A stretch of 64,000 nucleotides of DNA from Candidatus Rubrivivax defluviihabitans (GCA_016709385.1 JADJMW010000011.1:124001-188000); one strand, 5' to 3'. Shown: positions 54,225-63,159, numbered from the stretch's first letter. The notes: generated by a model not told the origin, from the letters alone. Numbers and translations are program-made.

Positions 54225-54242
54225 AAGGCCAGCGAACCCGCT

Positions 54243-55664
54243 TCAGCCCGCGCTGGCCTCGAACGGCAGCTTCAGCTGCGACAAGTCCTTCTTCGTCTCC
54301 ACCAGCACCAGCGGGCCTTCGTCGACCAGCACCTGGCGGCGCGGCTCGCGCGGCACGCGCACCGGTGGCGGCTCGGCGGCCATGGCTTGCTGCACGGCGC
54401 GGATCCTTTCGGCATCGGAAAGCACCCACTCCAGGCCGGCCGAACCGGCCAGCTGGCGCAATTCGTCGGTCGGCAACTGGTAGGGCTCGATGCGGATCGG
54501 CTCGGCTGCGTGCGGCGGGGCCACGGACTCCGTTGCGGCTGAAACGGCCACGCGCTCGACTGCCTGCGCCCGTGCCACGGGCTCGGTCGCCTCCGTGGCC
54601 GCTTCGACGGTCGGCGCTTCCTGCCAGGCCGAGACAGTCGCCACCGGCTCGGCCGGTGCGACGGCCGCTGCCGCGACGGGTGCCCAGGTGTCGCCCGAGT
54701 CGGCCTCGGCCGTCACGACCTCGACAGCGGCAGCGCCTTCGCCTGTCTCACGGGACCGGTCCCGATCCCGGCCGCGGCCACCGCGACGACGGCCGCGTGG
54801 CTCGCGTTCCCCGGTCTCGGCCACGGCTTCGGGCGCTGACTCGAAGGGCGCACCGTCTGCGTTGCCGGAGTCGGTCGGAGCGGCTGCTTCCTGCGGCAGC
54901 GCGGTCCCTTCGGCGCCCACCGGTCCCTCTTCGCCCCGGCCTTCGTTGCGGTCGCGGCCGCCACGACGGCGGCGTCGGCCCTTGCCTTCGCGGTCGGCAT
55001 CGTCGGCGGCGGCTTCGGCACCAGAAGCGGCTTCGGCCAGACCCTGCGGGGTGACCGTCGCGTCCTCGGCGCGGGGTGCGCGCTCCGGGCGCGGGCCGCG
55101 GCGACTCTCGCCCCGACCCTCGCCCCGCGGCTCCCCGCGGCCTTCGCCGCGCGCCTCGTTCCGACCTTCGGCGCGGGGTGCGCGCTCTTCGCGCTCGGCG
55201 GGCGCGGCGTCGGTGGCAGTCTCGGCGCGCGGGCCCCGGCCATTTCGGCTTTCGCGGCTTTCTCGTCCCTCGCGACCTTCCCGACCTTCGCCGCGACCAC
55301 CGCGTGGCCCGCGCTCGCCGCGTTCGCCACCACGCCCGCCGCGTTCACCGCGCCGGCCATCCCGCTTCTCGCCGGTGGCCGCAGCCGCGGCCACCGGCAC
55401 GGCCGGCGCCAAGGCCGCGGCCGGTGGCGCGGCTGCGGTGGCCGGTGCCGGCGCGGGCGATCCCCCCAGCAATCTCTTAACCCAGCCGAAGAACCCGCTG
55501 CCTGCCGGAGCCGGCGCCGGCGCCGGCGCGGGGGTTGCCGGTGCGGCAGCCATCGGGGCGGCCACGCGCACGGGCGGCGGTGGCGGCGGTGCCGGCGGTG
55601 CCGGCTGGTCGGGCAGCACGCCCTTGATGACGGGCTCCTGCTTGGCGCGGCCCTTGTCCGGAGG
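54243..55664 (-). CDS. rne: RNase E C-terminal region, out of frame with the catalytic part
   Basis: The minus-strand frame continues RNase E but is shifted relative to the N-terminal part. It reads 'PPDKGRAKQEPVIKGVLPDQ' from 55664 on, then Pro/Ala-rich, then a long Arg/Gly/Glu-rich RNA-binding region (55420-55060) with 'RGERGGRGGERG' repeats, more low-complexity sequence, and a conserved tail 'GPLVLVETKKDLSQLKLPF' close to the stop. The first in-frame ATG is at 55619. In intact RNase E this is the scaffold for degradosome partners and RNA. Its coding pattern is intact to the end, so the break is recent or a sequence error. It could also be made separately from ATG 55619, but no ribosome site is evident. 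Confidence 0.75.
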   Translation of the reverse strand, partial: PPDKGRAKQEPVIKGVLPDQPAPPAPPPPPPVRVAAPMAAAPATPAPAPAPAPAGSGFFGWVKRLLGGSPAPAPATAAAPPAAALAPAVPVAAAAATGEKRDGRRGERGGRGGERGERGPRGGRGEGREGREGRESRESRNGRGPRAETATDAAPAEREERAPRAEGRNEARGEGRGEPRGEGRGESRRGPRPERAPRAEDATVTPQGLAEAASGAEAAADDADREGKGRRRRRGGRDRNEGRGEEGPVGAEGTALPQEAAAPTDSGNADGAPFESAPEAVAETGEREPRGRRRGGRGRDRDRSRETGEGAAAVEVVTAEADSGDTWAPVAAAAVAPAEPVATVSAWQEAPTVEAATEATEPVARAQAVERVAVSAATESVAPPHAAEPIRIEPYQLPTDELRQLAGSAGLEWVLSDAERIRAVQQAMAAEPPPVRVPREPRRQVLVDEGPLVLVETKKDLSQLKLPFEASAG

Positions 55665-57216
55665 CGTCGCGGCGGCGCGTGATGCCGACCTCGTCGTCCG
55701 GCTCCTCGATCATGGTGTAGCTGGCCTGCAGGCCTTCCAGCCGCGGGTCGTCGTGACGCAGCCGCTCGAGCTTGTAGTTCGGCGTCTCGAGGTGCTTGTT
55801 GGGCACCAGCAGCACCGTCACGCGCTGCTTGAGCTCGATCTTGGTGATCTCGGTGCGCTTTTCGTTGAGCAGGAAGCTCGTCACCTCCACCGGCACCTGC
55901 ACGTGCACGGCAGCGGTGTTCTCCTTCATCGACTCCTCCTGCACCATGCGCAGGATCTGAAGCGCGCTGCTTTCGGTGTCGCGGATGTGGCCGGTGCCGT
56001 TGCAGCGCGGGCAGGTGATGTGGTTGCCTTCGCTCAGCGCCGGGCGCAGGCGCTGGCGGCTCAGCTCCAGCAGGCCGAACTTGCTGATGCTGCTGAACTG
56101 CACGCGTGCGCGATCGGTGCGCAGCGCGTCGCGCAGGCGCTGTTCCACCTCGCGGCGGTTCTTGCTCTCTTCCATGTCGATGAAGTCGACGACGATGAGC
56201 CCGCCCAGGTCGCGCAAACGCATCTGGCGCGCGATCTCGTCGGCCGCTTCCAGGTTGGTGCGGGTGGCGGTTTCCTCGATGTCGCTGCCGCGCGTGCTGC
56301 GCGCCGAGTTCACGTCCACCGAGACCAGGGCTTCGGTGTGGTCGATGACGATGGCGCCGCCGCTGGGCAGGTTCACCGTGCGTGTGAACGCGGTCTCGAT
56401 CTGGTGCTCGATCTGGAAGCGCGAAAACAGCGGCGCGTCGTCGCGGTAGCGCTTCACCCGCGATGCCGTCTCGGGCATCACGTGGTTCATGAACTGCTGT
56501 GCCTGTTCGAAGATGTCGTCGGTATCGATCAGGATCTCGCCGATATCGGCGGTGAAGTAGTCGCGGATGGCGCGAATGACGAGGCTGCTTTCCTGGTAGA
56601 TCAGGAACGCGCCCTTGCCCGCCTTGGAAGCGCCGTCGATGGCGTCCCACAGCTTGAGCATGTAGTTCAGGTCCCACTGCAGTTCCGCCGCGCTGCGGCC
56701 GATGCCGGCGGTGCGCGCGATCAGGCTCATGCCCTTGGGATATTCGAGCTGGTCGAGGTTTTCCTTCAACTCTTCCCGGTCCTCGCCCTCGATGCGCCGG
56801 CTGACGCCGCCGCCGCGCGGGTTGTTGGGCATCAGCACCAAGTAGCGCCCGGCCAGGCTGACGAAGGTGGTGAGCGCCGCGCCCTTGTTGCCGCGCTCTT
56901 CCTTTTCCACCTGCACGAGCAGGCTGTCGCCTTCCTTGACGGCGTCCTGGATGCGCGCGTCGCGGGCGCTGACGCCCTCGCGGAAATAGTTCTTCGAGAT
57001 CTCCTTGAACGGCAGGAAACCGTGGCGGTCCTCGCCGTAGTCCACGAAGCAGGCCTCCAGCGAGGGCTCCACCCGGGTGATGACGGCCTTGTAGATATTG
57101 CCCTTGCGCTGCTCGCGCCCTTCGATCTCGGTCTCGAAGTCGAGCAGTTTCTGGCCGTCGACGATGGCCAGGCGCCGCTCTTCGGGCTGCGTGGCGTTGA
57201 TCAGCATGCGTTTCAT
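55477..57216 (-). CDS. rne: Ribonuclease E, catalytic N-terminal part
   Basis: Endonuclease for mRNA decay and rRNA/tRNA processing. From ATG 57216 ('MKRMLINATQPEERRLAIVD') the S1 domain, 5'-sensor and DNase I-like domain are complete: 'GNIYKAVITRVEPSLEACFV' near 35, 'VSVDVNSARSTRG' near 297 and 'GGLIVVDFIDME' near 335 carry the metal-binding Asp residues, and 'CPRCNGTGH' near 397 is the zinc link. Family sequence continues to about residue 517 ('EEPDDEVGITRRRDA'), after which this frame is out of register and runs to a stop at 55477 with unrelated Arg/Gly/Ala-rich sequence. The truncated product would keep nuclease activity but lose the scaffold. Confidence 0.9.
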   Translation of the reverse strand: MKRMLINATQPEERRLAIVDGQKLLDFETEIEGREQRKGNIYKAVITRVEPSLEACFVDYGEDRHGFLPFKEISKNYFREGVSARDARIQDAVKEGDSLLVQVEKEERGNKGAALTTFVSLAGRYLVLMPNNPRGGGVSRRIEGEDREELKENLDQLEYPKGMSLIARTAGIGRSAAELQWDLNYMLKLWDAIDGASKAGKGAFLIYQESSLVIRAIRDYFTADIGEILIDTDDIFEQAQQFMNHVMPETASRVKRYRDDAPLFSRFQIEHQIETAFTRTVNLPSGGAIVIDHTEALVSVDVNSARSTRGSDIEETATRTNLEAADEIARQMRLRDLGGLIVVDFIDMEESKNRREVEQRLRDALRTDRARVQFSSISKFGLLELSRQRLRPALSEGNHITCPRCNGTGHIRDTESSALQILRMVQEESMKENTAAVHVQVPVEVTSFLLNEKRTEITKIELKQRVTVLLVPNKHLETPNYKLERLRHDDPRLEGLQASYTMIEEPDDEVGITRRRDASGQGPRQAGARHQGRAARPAGTAGTAATAARARGRPDGCRTGNPRAGAGAGSGRQRVLRLG

Positions 57217-57820
57217 GTGCACTCCGCGGCGTGCCCTTGTCGGGCACGCGTATCCGAAGCGCCCCGGTCGCGGGGCGCGTTTCACACCAGATGCACGAGA
57301 AGCGCGGCGGAACCGTGGTCGCGAAATGCCCTGGACTGCGTCGGACCGCGCTGAAGGCAGCGGTCAGCAGCGCAGCGTTGGCGCGCGCGCACCCCACGCG
57401 TGGGCGGCGGATGCCGGCGCCTGCCCCCGCTGCCGCGGATCACGCGGCAGTGAACCCACGGTGGCTGCGGCGGCGGAGGGCCGGGGCCGGGTGTGGGGGG
57501 TGGGGAAAGACGGGGACGACATGGGCTGCCACTGCGTGCGGGGCGCAGGACCCAGACCGGGCGAGCCCGCGTCTGAGACCTTGAATTTTCGGGGCCTCGG
57601 GTGAACGAGGCGGGGTTCTGTAACGACTCTCTGCCACCTGCTGCCGCGCCCTGCCGGATCACTTGGGGACCCCGGCCCGGGCATGACGCGCAGGCGTTGC
57701 ATCACCTTCAAGCACGCATCGAGCCGACGAGGCCCTGGCGTACCAGCCCACGATGACGCTGCCAGTGCCCGGGTAAACTCCGATAAATCAAGCACTTACA
57801 GCTCAAACGTGGAGTCGCGG
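57217..57820 (-). other. Long RNase E leader region
   Basis: About 600 bases between the probable rne promoter (57826-57821) and its start codon, with no gene on the minus strand. A long structured leader through which RNase E represses its own mRNA is known in E. coli; here the length and GC-richness fit the same idea. Small ORFs on either strand here (for example 57231-57584) show no recognisable product. Confidence 0.5.
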
Positions 57821-57826
57821 ATTATA
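57821..57826 (-). promoter_or_regulatory. Consensus -10 for rne
   Basis: On the minus strand this is a perfect TATAAT, followed by ccgcgac. The -35 position 17 bases upstream is not a good match. Transcription would begin near 57814 and run toward rne. Confidence 0.5.
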
Positions 57827-57862
57827 GGGGGCAAAGCCGGGCCCGCCGCGAACGCGGTGCGC

Positions 57863-58777
57863 ATGCTCACGGTCGACGCCGAATCGGCCGGCCAGAGGCT
57901 CGACAACCTGCTGTTGCGCCTGCTCAAGGGCGTGCCCAAGACGCACATATACCGCGTCATCCGCTCGGGCGAGGTGCGCGTGAACAGCGGCCGCGCCCAG
58001 GCCGAGACCCGGGTCGCCGCCGGCGACCGCATTCGCGTGCCGCCGATGCGCGTGGCCGAACCGTCGGCCGCTGCCGTTGCGGCGGTACCGGCGCGTGAAT
58101 TTCCGGTGCTGTTCGAGGACGAGCACCTGCTGGCCATCGACAAGCCGGCCGGCGTGGCGGTGCACGGCGGCAGCGGCGTCAGTTCGGGGGTCATCGAGCA
58201 GCTGCGCCAGGCCCGGCCGCAGGCGCGCTACCTGGAGCTCGTGCACCGGCTCGACAAGGAAACCTCGGGCGTGCTGCTGCTGGCCAAGAAGCGCAGTGCG
58301 CTCACCGCCTTGCAGGATCAGTTTCGGGCGCGAGACACGGGCAAGGTCTACTCGGCCCTCGTCTTCGGCGCCTGGCCGCCCGGCCTGAAGGTGCTCGACC
58401 TGGCCTTGCACAAGACGCTGGACGCCGCCGGTGAACGGCATGTGCGCGTGGTGTCGCCAGCGCACGCCGACGGCCGGCGCTCGATCACGCTGGTGCGCAT
58501 CGTGCGGTCTTTCGCCGACGGCACGTTGCTCGACGTGACCTTGAAGACCGGCCGCACGCACCAGATCCGCGTGCACCTGGCGCACAGTGGCCACCCCATC
58601 GTGGGCGACCCGAAATACGGCGACTTCGCGCGCAACAAGACCTTCGCCCGCGAGCACCACTTCACGCGCATGTTCCTGCATGCGCGCCAGATCACCTTCG
58701 ACCACCCGGCCACGGGCCAGCGTTTGACCCTGGACGCCCCTTTGCCACCCGAGTGCGCGACACTTCTGTCCCGATGA
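57863..58777 (+). CDS. rluC: 23S rRNA pseudouridine synthase RluC
   Basis: 304 residues from ATG 57863. Converts uridines 955, 2504 and 2580 (E. coli numbering) of 23S rRNA. An S4 domain opens the protein ('AGQRLDNLLLRLLKGVPKTHIYRVIRSGEVRVN'-type, in outline), and the catalytic Asp lies in 'LVHRLDKETSGVLLLAKK' near 127-144; 'GRTHQIRVHLAHSGHPIVGDPKYG' type sequence follows near 232. The frame is open back to 57683 with possible GTG starts at 57809 and 57857, so the start is uncertain by up to 18 or so residues. Divergent from rne; overlaps the next gene by ATGA. Confidence 0.92.
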   Translation: MLTVDAESAGQRLDNLLLRLLKGVPKTHIYRVIRSGEVRVNSGRAQAETRVAAGDRIRVPPMRVAEPSAAAVAAVPAREFPVLFEDEHLLAIDKPAGVAVHGGSGVSSGVIEQLRQARPQARYLELVHRLDKETSGVLLLAKKRSALTALQDQFRARDTGKVYSALVFGAWPPGLKVLDLALHKTLDAAGERHVRVVSPAHADGRRSITLVRIVRSFADGTLLDVTLKTGRTHQIRVHLAHSGHPIVGDPKYGDFARNKTFAREHHFTRMFLHARQITFDHPATGQRLTLDAPLPPECATLLSR

Positions 58778-59433
58778 AAAGCCGCCAATTCGACCTCATC
58801 GTCTTCGACTGGGACGGCACGCTGTTCGACAGCACCTCGCTCATCGTGCAGTGCATCCAGGCCGCCTGCCGCGACCTCGGGCTGGTCGAGCCCAGCGACA
58901 CCGACGCCGCCTATGTCATCGGCCTGGGCCTGCACGACGCGCTCAAGCATGCCGCGCCGGGGCTGCCGCCCGAGCGCTATCCCGACCTGGGCCGCCGTTA
59001 CCGCCACCACTATTTCGCGCGCCAGCACGAACTGGTGCTGTTTCCCGGCACGCTGGACATGCTGCAGGCGCTCAAACGCCGCAACCACTGGCTGGCGGTG
59101 GCCACCGGCAAGGCCCGGCGCGGGCTGGACGAGGCGCTGGCCCATGCGCAGCTGGCCGGCATGTTCGACGCCACGCGCACCGCCGACGAGACCGCCGGCA
59201 AGCCGCACCCGCTGATGCTGCAGCAGCTGATGGCCGAATTCGGCGCCGCGCCGGCGCGCACGCTGATGATCGGCGACACCACGCACGACCTGCAACTGGC
59301 CGTCAACGCCGGCACCGCGCGCGTGGCGGTGGCCTACGGCGCGCACGATACGCAGGCGCTGCGCGACCACGGGCCGCTGTTCCTGGCGCATTCCACGCGC
59401 GAGCTGCACGACTGGCTGCTGCAGAACGCGTGA
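58774..59433 (+). CDS. HAD-family phosphatase (phosphoglycolate phosphatase-like)
   Basis: 219 residues. HAD motif I 'VFDWDGTLFDS' near 8-18 with the nucleophile Asp, motif II Thr/Ser in 'LAVATGKARRG' near 108, motif III Lys in 'GKPHPLML' near 140, and motif IV 'LMIGDTTHDLQLAVNAG' near 166. The cap is alpha-helical (type C1) as in Gph and YjjG-type enzymes. The substrate is not determined. ATG 58774 overlaps the rluC stop by ATGA; the GTG at 58753 would lie inside rluC. Standard rluC neighbour in Burkholderiales. Confidence 0.9.
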   Translation: MKSRQFDLIVFDWDGTLFDSTSLIVQCIQAACRDLGLVEPSDTDAAYVIGLGLHDALKHAAPGLPPERYPDLGRRYRHHYFARQHELVLFPGTLDMLQALKRRNHWLAVATGKARRGLDEALAHAQLAGMFDATRTADETAGKPHPLMLQQLMAEFGAAPARTLMIGDTTHDLQLAVNAGTARVAVAYGAHDTQALRDHGPLFLAHSTRELHDWLLQNA

Positions 59434-59858
59434 TGCAGCCCGAACCGAAGGGCGCCGGTGGCGGGCTACGCCTGTGCGCCAGCGCCGACATCGCCGAACG
59501 AGGCCGCGCCTGGGTCTGGGACGTGCTGGAATACGGCCGCCCGGTGCGTGCCTTCGCACTGCGCTTCGACGGCCAGCTGCGTGCCTACCTCAACCGCTGC
59601 GTCCACGTGGCGGCCGAGATGGACTGGCAGCCCGGCGAATTTCTCGACGCCGACAGGCGCTGGATCCTGTGCTCGATCCACGGCGCCAGCTATGAGCCGG
59701 CCAGCGGCCGCTGCGCCGGCGGCCCCTGCGGCCGCGGGCGGCTCACGCCGCTGGCCGTGCAGGAACGGGGCGGGCAGGTGTATTGGTATCCTTCATGCGA
59801 CATCCAGCCGGTGCAGGACGCACATCCGGACGCCCCGGCCCCCGAAAGCCCCCCATGA
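59433..59858 (+). CDS. Rieske [2Fe-2S] domain protein
   Basis: 141 residues. The Rieske cluster ligands are Cys56 and His58 in 'NRCVHVAAEMDW' and Cys80 and His83 in 'ILCSIHGASYEP'. No signal peptide or membrane helix, so it is a soluble ferredoxin-like protein of the kind found next to HAD phosphatase and S49 peptidase genes in this order. Its redox partner is unknown. ATG 59433 overlaps the upstream stop by TGATG; the gene is coupled to the SppA-like protease downstream. Confidence 0.9.
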   Translation: MQPEPKGAGGGLRLCASADIAERGRAWVWDVLEYGRPVRAFALRFDGQLRAYLNRCVHVAAEMDWQPGEFLDADRRWILCSIHGASYEPASGRCAGGPCGRGRLTPLAVQERGGQVYWYPSCDIQPVQDAHPDAPAPESPP

Positions 59859-60781
59859 ACGACACCACCGAAGCCCTGCTCGAACGCCTGGCGAACCAGT
59901 TGCTGAGCCAGCAGCGCAGCGAGCGCCGCTGGCGCATCTTCTTCCGCCTGGCCTGGCTCGCGCTGGCACTGGCCGTGGCCTGGGCGCTGCTGTCCGACCG
60001 CTTTGGGCAGCCCGCGCCGAGCACGCCGCACACCGCGCTGATCGAGGTCAGGGGCGAGATCGCCGAAGACACCGAAGCCAGTGCCGAGGCCCTGGTCTCG
60101 GCGCTGCGCAGCGCCTTCGAGGACGAGGGCGCGCAGGCCGTGGTGCTGCGCATCAACTCGCCCGGGGGCAGCCCGGTGCAAAGCGGCATCGTCAACGACG
60201 AGATCCGGCGCCTGAAGGCCTTGCACGACAAGAAGGTCTATGCCGTGGTCGAGGAGGTCTGCGCCTCCGGGGCTTACTACATCGCCGTGGCGGCCGACGA
60301 GATCTACGTCGACAAGGCCAGCATCGTGGGCAGCATCGGCGTGCTGATGGACGGTTTCGGCTTCACCGGCCTGATGGACAAGCTGGGCGTGGAACGCCGC
60401 CTGCTCACGGCCGGCGAGAACAAGGGCATGCTCGACCCCTTCAGCCCGCAGAGCGACAAGCAGAACGCCTTCGCCAAGGCCATGATCGACCAGATCCACC
60501 AGCAGTTCATCCAGGTGGTCAGGCAGGGCCGGGGCGAGCGCCTGAAGGAAACGCCCGAGACCTTCTCGGGCCTGTTCTGGAACGGCGACGAGGCCGTCGC
60601 CATGGGCCTGGCCGACCACCTGGGCGGGCTGGACTACGTGGCGCGCGAGGTCGTCAAGGCCGAGGAGATCATCGACTACACGCCGCACGAGAACCTGGCC
60701 GAACGCCTGGCCAAGCGCTTCGGTGCCGGCGTCGGCGCGGGTGCGGTGAAGGCGCTGCGCGAACTGGCGCCGCTGCGCTGA
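59855..60781 (+). CDS. sppA: S49-family signal peptide peptidase (SppA-like)
   Basis: 308 residues. One N-terminal membrane helix (about 30-48, 'FFRLAWLALALAVAWALL') anchors a periplasmic domain. The Ser-Lys dyad is Ser138 in 'CASGAYYIA' and Lys190 in 'GENKGMLDPF', a spacing of 52 residues as in Bacillus SppA. 'RINSPGGSPVQS' near 100 shapes the oxyanion loop. It should degrade cleaved signal peptides. Short single-domain type, unlike the 67-kDa E. coli protein. ATG 59855 overlaps the Rieske stop by ATGA. Confidence 0.92.
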   Translation: MNDTTEALLERLANQLLSQQRSERRWRIFFRLAWLALALAVAWALLSDRFGQPAPSTPHTALIEVRGEIAEDTEASAEALVSALRSAFEDEGAQAVVLRINSPGGSPVQSGIVNDEIRRLKALHDKKVYAVVEEVCASGAYYIAVAADEIYVDKASIVGSIGVLMDGFGFTGLMDKLGVERRLLTAGENKGMLDPFSPQSDKQNAFAKAMIDQIHQQFIQVVRQGRGERLKETPETFSGLFWNGDEAVAMGLADHLGGLDYVAREVVKAEEIIDYTPHENLAERLAKRFGAGVGAGAVKALRELAPLR

Positions 60782-60798
60782 ACGCCTGGGGCCCGGCC

Positions 60799-61656
60799 GT
60801 GAATGATCGCCTGGCCGTGGGGCTGCAGTACCTGCTGCCCAAGCAGGCGCTGACGGCATTCGCCGGGCTGGTGGCGCGATGGCGGGGCGGCGCCATGACG
60901 ACGACGATCATCCGCTGGTTCGTGGGCCGCTATGGTGTGGACCTGTCGGAGGCCGAACACTCGAACCCGGAGCACTACGCCACCTTCAACGCCTTCTTCA
61001 CCCGCGCGCTGGCCCCGGGCGTGCGCCCGCTGGCGGTCGCGGCGCTGGTGTGCCCGGTGGACGGCGCGATCAGCCAGTTCGGCGCCCTCACCGGCGAGCG
61101 CATCTTCCAGGCCAAGGGTCACGACTACAGCGCCACTGCGCTGCTCGGCGGCGATGCCGCGCTGGCCGCCCGCTTCCACGGCGGCCAGTTCGCCACGCTC
61201 TACCTGAGCCCGCGCGACTACCACCGCATCCACATGCCCTGCGCCGGGCGGCTGCGACGCATGATCCACGTGCCCGGCGCGCTGTTCTCGGTCAACCCGG
61301 TCACCGCGCGCGGCGTACCGGAACTGTTCGCGCGCAACGAACGCGTGGTCTGCGTCTTCGAGGCCGCCGACGGCGCGCCCTTCGTGCTGGTGCTGGTGGG
61401 CGCCACCATCGTCGGCAGCATGGCCACGGTGTGGCACGGCGTCGTCAACCCGCCGCGACCGGGTCGCTTGCGCGAATGGGACTACGCCGGCCAGGACATC
61501 CGGCTGCCGCAAGGCGCCGAGATGGGTCGCTTCCTGCTCGGCTCCACCGTCGTGCTGCTGCTGCCGCCGCGGTTGGGCACGCCGCTGCGCTTCAACCCGG
61601 CGTGGCAGCCGGGCGGCGCGGTGCGCATGGGTCAGGCCATGGCCGACCGCGGGTGA
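60799..61656 (+). CDS. psd: Phosphatidylserine decarboxylase proenzyme
   Basis: 285 residues from GTG 60799. Makes phosphatidylethanolamine. The self-cleavage motif is 'LLGSTVVLLLPP' with Gly248-Ser249; Ser249 becomes the pyruvoyl group. Other family features: 'FNAFFTRALAPGVRPL' near 60, 'CPVDGAISQFG' near 86, 'YLSPRDYHRIHMPCAGRL' near 135 and 'FSVNPVTARGVPELFARNER' near 163. Length is that of the Psd-I type. It begins 17 bases after the sppA stop and overlaps the next gene by GTGA. The upstream frame extension is a shadow of sppA. Confidence 0.94.
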   Translation: MNDRLAVGLQYLLPKQALTAFAGLVARWRGGAMTTTIIRWFVGRYGVDLSEAEHSNPEHYATFNAFFTRALAPGVRPLAVAALVCPVDGAISQFGALTGERIFQAKGHDYSATALLGGDAALAARFHGGQFATLYLSPRDYHRIHMPCAGRLRRMIHVPGALFSVNPVTARGVPELFARNERVVCVFEAADGAPFVLVLVGATIVGSMATVWHGVVNPPRPGRLREWDYAGQDIRLPQGAEMGRFLLGSTVVLLLPPRLGTPLRFNPAWQPGGAVRMGQAMADRG

Positions 61657-62543
61657 GCGCCGCGCGCCACCCGGCGCTGGCCCAGGTGCTGCTGTGGGTG
61701 GTGCCGGCGCTGTGGTCGTCCAACTACCTGATCGCCCGGCTGGCGCATGGCGTGATCCTGCCGCACCAACTGGCCTTCGGCCGCTGGGCGCTGGCGCTGC
61801 TGCTGATGCTGCCCTTCGTCTGGGGCGGCCTGGCACGCGGTGGTGACGCCGTGCGTCGCGAGTGGCCGCAGATGCTGGTGCTCGGTGCCTTCGGCATGTG
61901 GATTTGCGGCGCCTGGGTCTACCTGGGCGGGCAGACGACGAGTGCCACGAATATCGCGCTCATCTATGCCGCCACGCCGGTGGCCATCGCGGTGGCGGGC
62001 GTGAAGCTGCTGCACGAGCGCATGTCGCCGGCGCAGCGCGCCGCGGTGGTGGCCGCGCTGGCCGGCGTGCTCTTCGTCATCGCCAAGGGCGAGCTCGACA
62101 ACCTGCTGGCCGTGCGCTTCGTGCGCGGCGACGCCTGGATCTTGGCCGCCGCCGTGTCGTGGACGGCGTATTCGGTGCTTCTCAAGCGCTGGCCCTCGGC
62201 ACTGGGACCGGCCGAGCGGCTGGCGGCCGTCATTGCCGGCGGCCTGCTGGTGCTGTTGCCGTTCACGCTGTGGGAAGTGCTCACCCAGCCGGCAAGGCCG
62301 CTCGGTGCGCGCGCCCTGCTGCTGGTGACGCTGGCCGCCGTGTTGCCGGGCGCACTGAGCTACGCCGCCTATTCGTTCCTGCAGCGTGAACTGGGCGCCT
62401 CGCGCACGGCATTGCTGCTGTATCTGGCGCCCGTCTACGGCGCGCTGGGCGCCTGGTGGGTGCTGGGCGAGGTCCCCGGCTGGTACCACGCCGCCGGTGC
62501 AGCGCTGATCCTGCCGAGCATCTGGCTGGCCACCCGGCGCTGA
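61653..62543 (+). CDS. EamA/DMT-family transporter
   Basis: 296 residues with ten hydrophobic segments in two repeated halves, the drug/metabolite transporter layout. 'LWSSNYLIARLAHGVILPHQLAFGRW' opens the first half (outline) and 'WILAAAVSWTAYSVLLKRW' near 165 the second. Substrate unknown; members export amino acids or metabolites. GTG 61653 is used because it overlaps the psd stop by GTGA; the longer open frame is a shadow of psd. Last gene of the rluC operon; convergent with the LysM gene. Confidence 0.88.
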   Translation: MSAARHPALAQVLLWVVPALWSSNYLIARLAHGVILPHQLAFGRWALALLLMLPFVWGGLARGGDAVRREWPQMLVLGAFGMWICGAWVYLGGQTTSATNIALIYAATPVAIAVAGVKLLHERMSPAQRAAVVAALAGVLFVIAKGELDNLLAVRFVRGDAWILAAAVSWTAYSVLLKRWPSALGPAERLAAVIAGGLLVLLPFTLWEVLTQPARPLGARALLLVTLAAVLPGALSYAAYSFLQRELGASRTALLLYLAPVYGALGAWWVLGEVPGWYHAAGAALILPSIWLATRR

Positions 62544-62562
62544 GCCGGCACGGCCGGACGCG

Positions 62563-63063
62563 TCAGAGCGGCGGAATGCGCAGCATCTGCCCCGGGTAGA
62601 TCTTGTCCGGGTGCGTGAGCATCGGCTTGTTGGCCTCGAAGATCACCGGGTACTTGTTGGCGTCGCCGTAGAACTTCTTGGCGATCTTGCTCAGGTTGTC
62701 GCCGCTGACCACGGTGTGCCACTGCGCCTCGGGTTGCGGTGTTTCCACCACCAGGAGGTCGTTGACCTTTTCCACGCCGGCCACGTTGCCGCAGCACAGC
62801 AACACCTTCTCCTTGGTCGCCTGGTCGGCCACGGTGCCGGCCACGGTGACGGTGGCGCTGGGGGCGTCGAAGCCGATGTCCATGCCATTGACGGTCAGGC
62901 CCTGGGCCTTGACGTAGGTGCCGATGGCATCACCGGCGGCCTTGCTCAGCGCGGCCACCTTCTCTGGCGTGGGGGCCGCGGCGGCGGCTTCCTGCGCGGC
63001 CTTGGCTTCACCGCGGCCGAAAAGCTTTTCGCCCGCTTCCTTCATGAATGACATCAAGCCCAT
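62563..63063 (-). CDS. BON-LysM protein (Kbp/YgaU type)
   Basis: 166 residues. A short N-terminal helix, a BON domain at about 50-112 ('AGDAIGTYVKAQGL', 'VTVAGTVADQATKEKVLL') and a LysM domain at about 117-165 ('HTVVSGDNLSKIAKKFYGD', 'IYPGQMLRIPPL'). The architecture matches E. coli YgaU (Kbp), a cytoplasmic potassium-binding protein induced by osmotic stress. No signal peptide is present, so it is probably cytoplasmic despite the LysM. Single-gene unit, 96 bases downstream of ureG on the same strand. Confidence 0.93.
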   Translation of the reverse strand: MGLMSFMKEAGEKLFGRGEAKAAQEAAAAAPTPEKVAALSKAAGDAIGTYVKAQGLTVNGMDIGFDAPSATVTVAGTVADQATKEKVLLCCGNVAGVEKVNDLLVVETPQPEAQWHTVVSGDNLSKIAKKFYGDANKYPVIFEANKPMLTHPDKIYPGQMLRIPPL

Positions 63064-63159
63064 GGCTTTCTCCTGTTGGTGTTGGGGAACGGTGGTGATG
63101 ATGTCAGAGACCGGGCCCGGTGCCGTTGCGCCCGGTCAAGGGATGGTCGCGGCCGAGTT

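Noticed and set aside
55060..55420. Arg/Gly/Glu repeats considered as a DNA tandem repeat
   Set aside because: The repetition follows from the low-complexity RNA-binding region of RNase E and shows irregular codon-level units, not a fixed DNA period.
54713..57397. 894-codon minus-strand frame across rne
   Set aside because: A shadow in the third frame; the RNase E motifs are found only in the other two frames, which join at about 55665.
59458..60798. 732-codon frame joining Rieske, sppA and psd regions
   Set aside because: Only the last 285 residues are psd; the rest is out-of-frame sequence of the Rieske and sppA genes.
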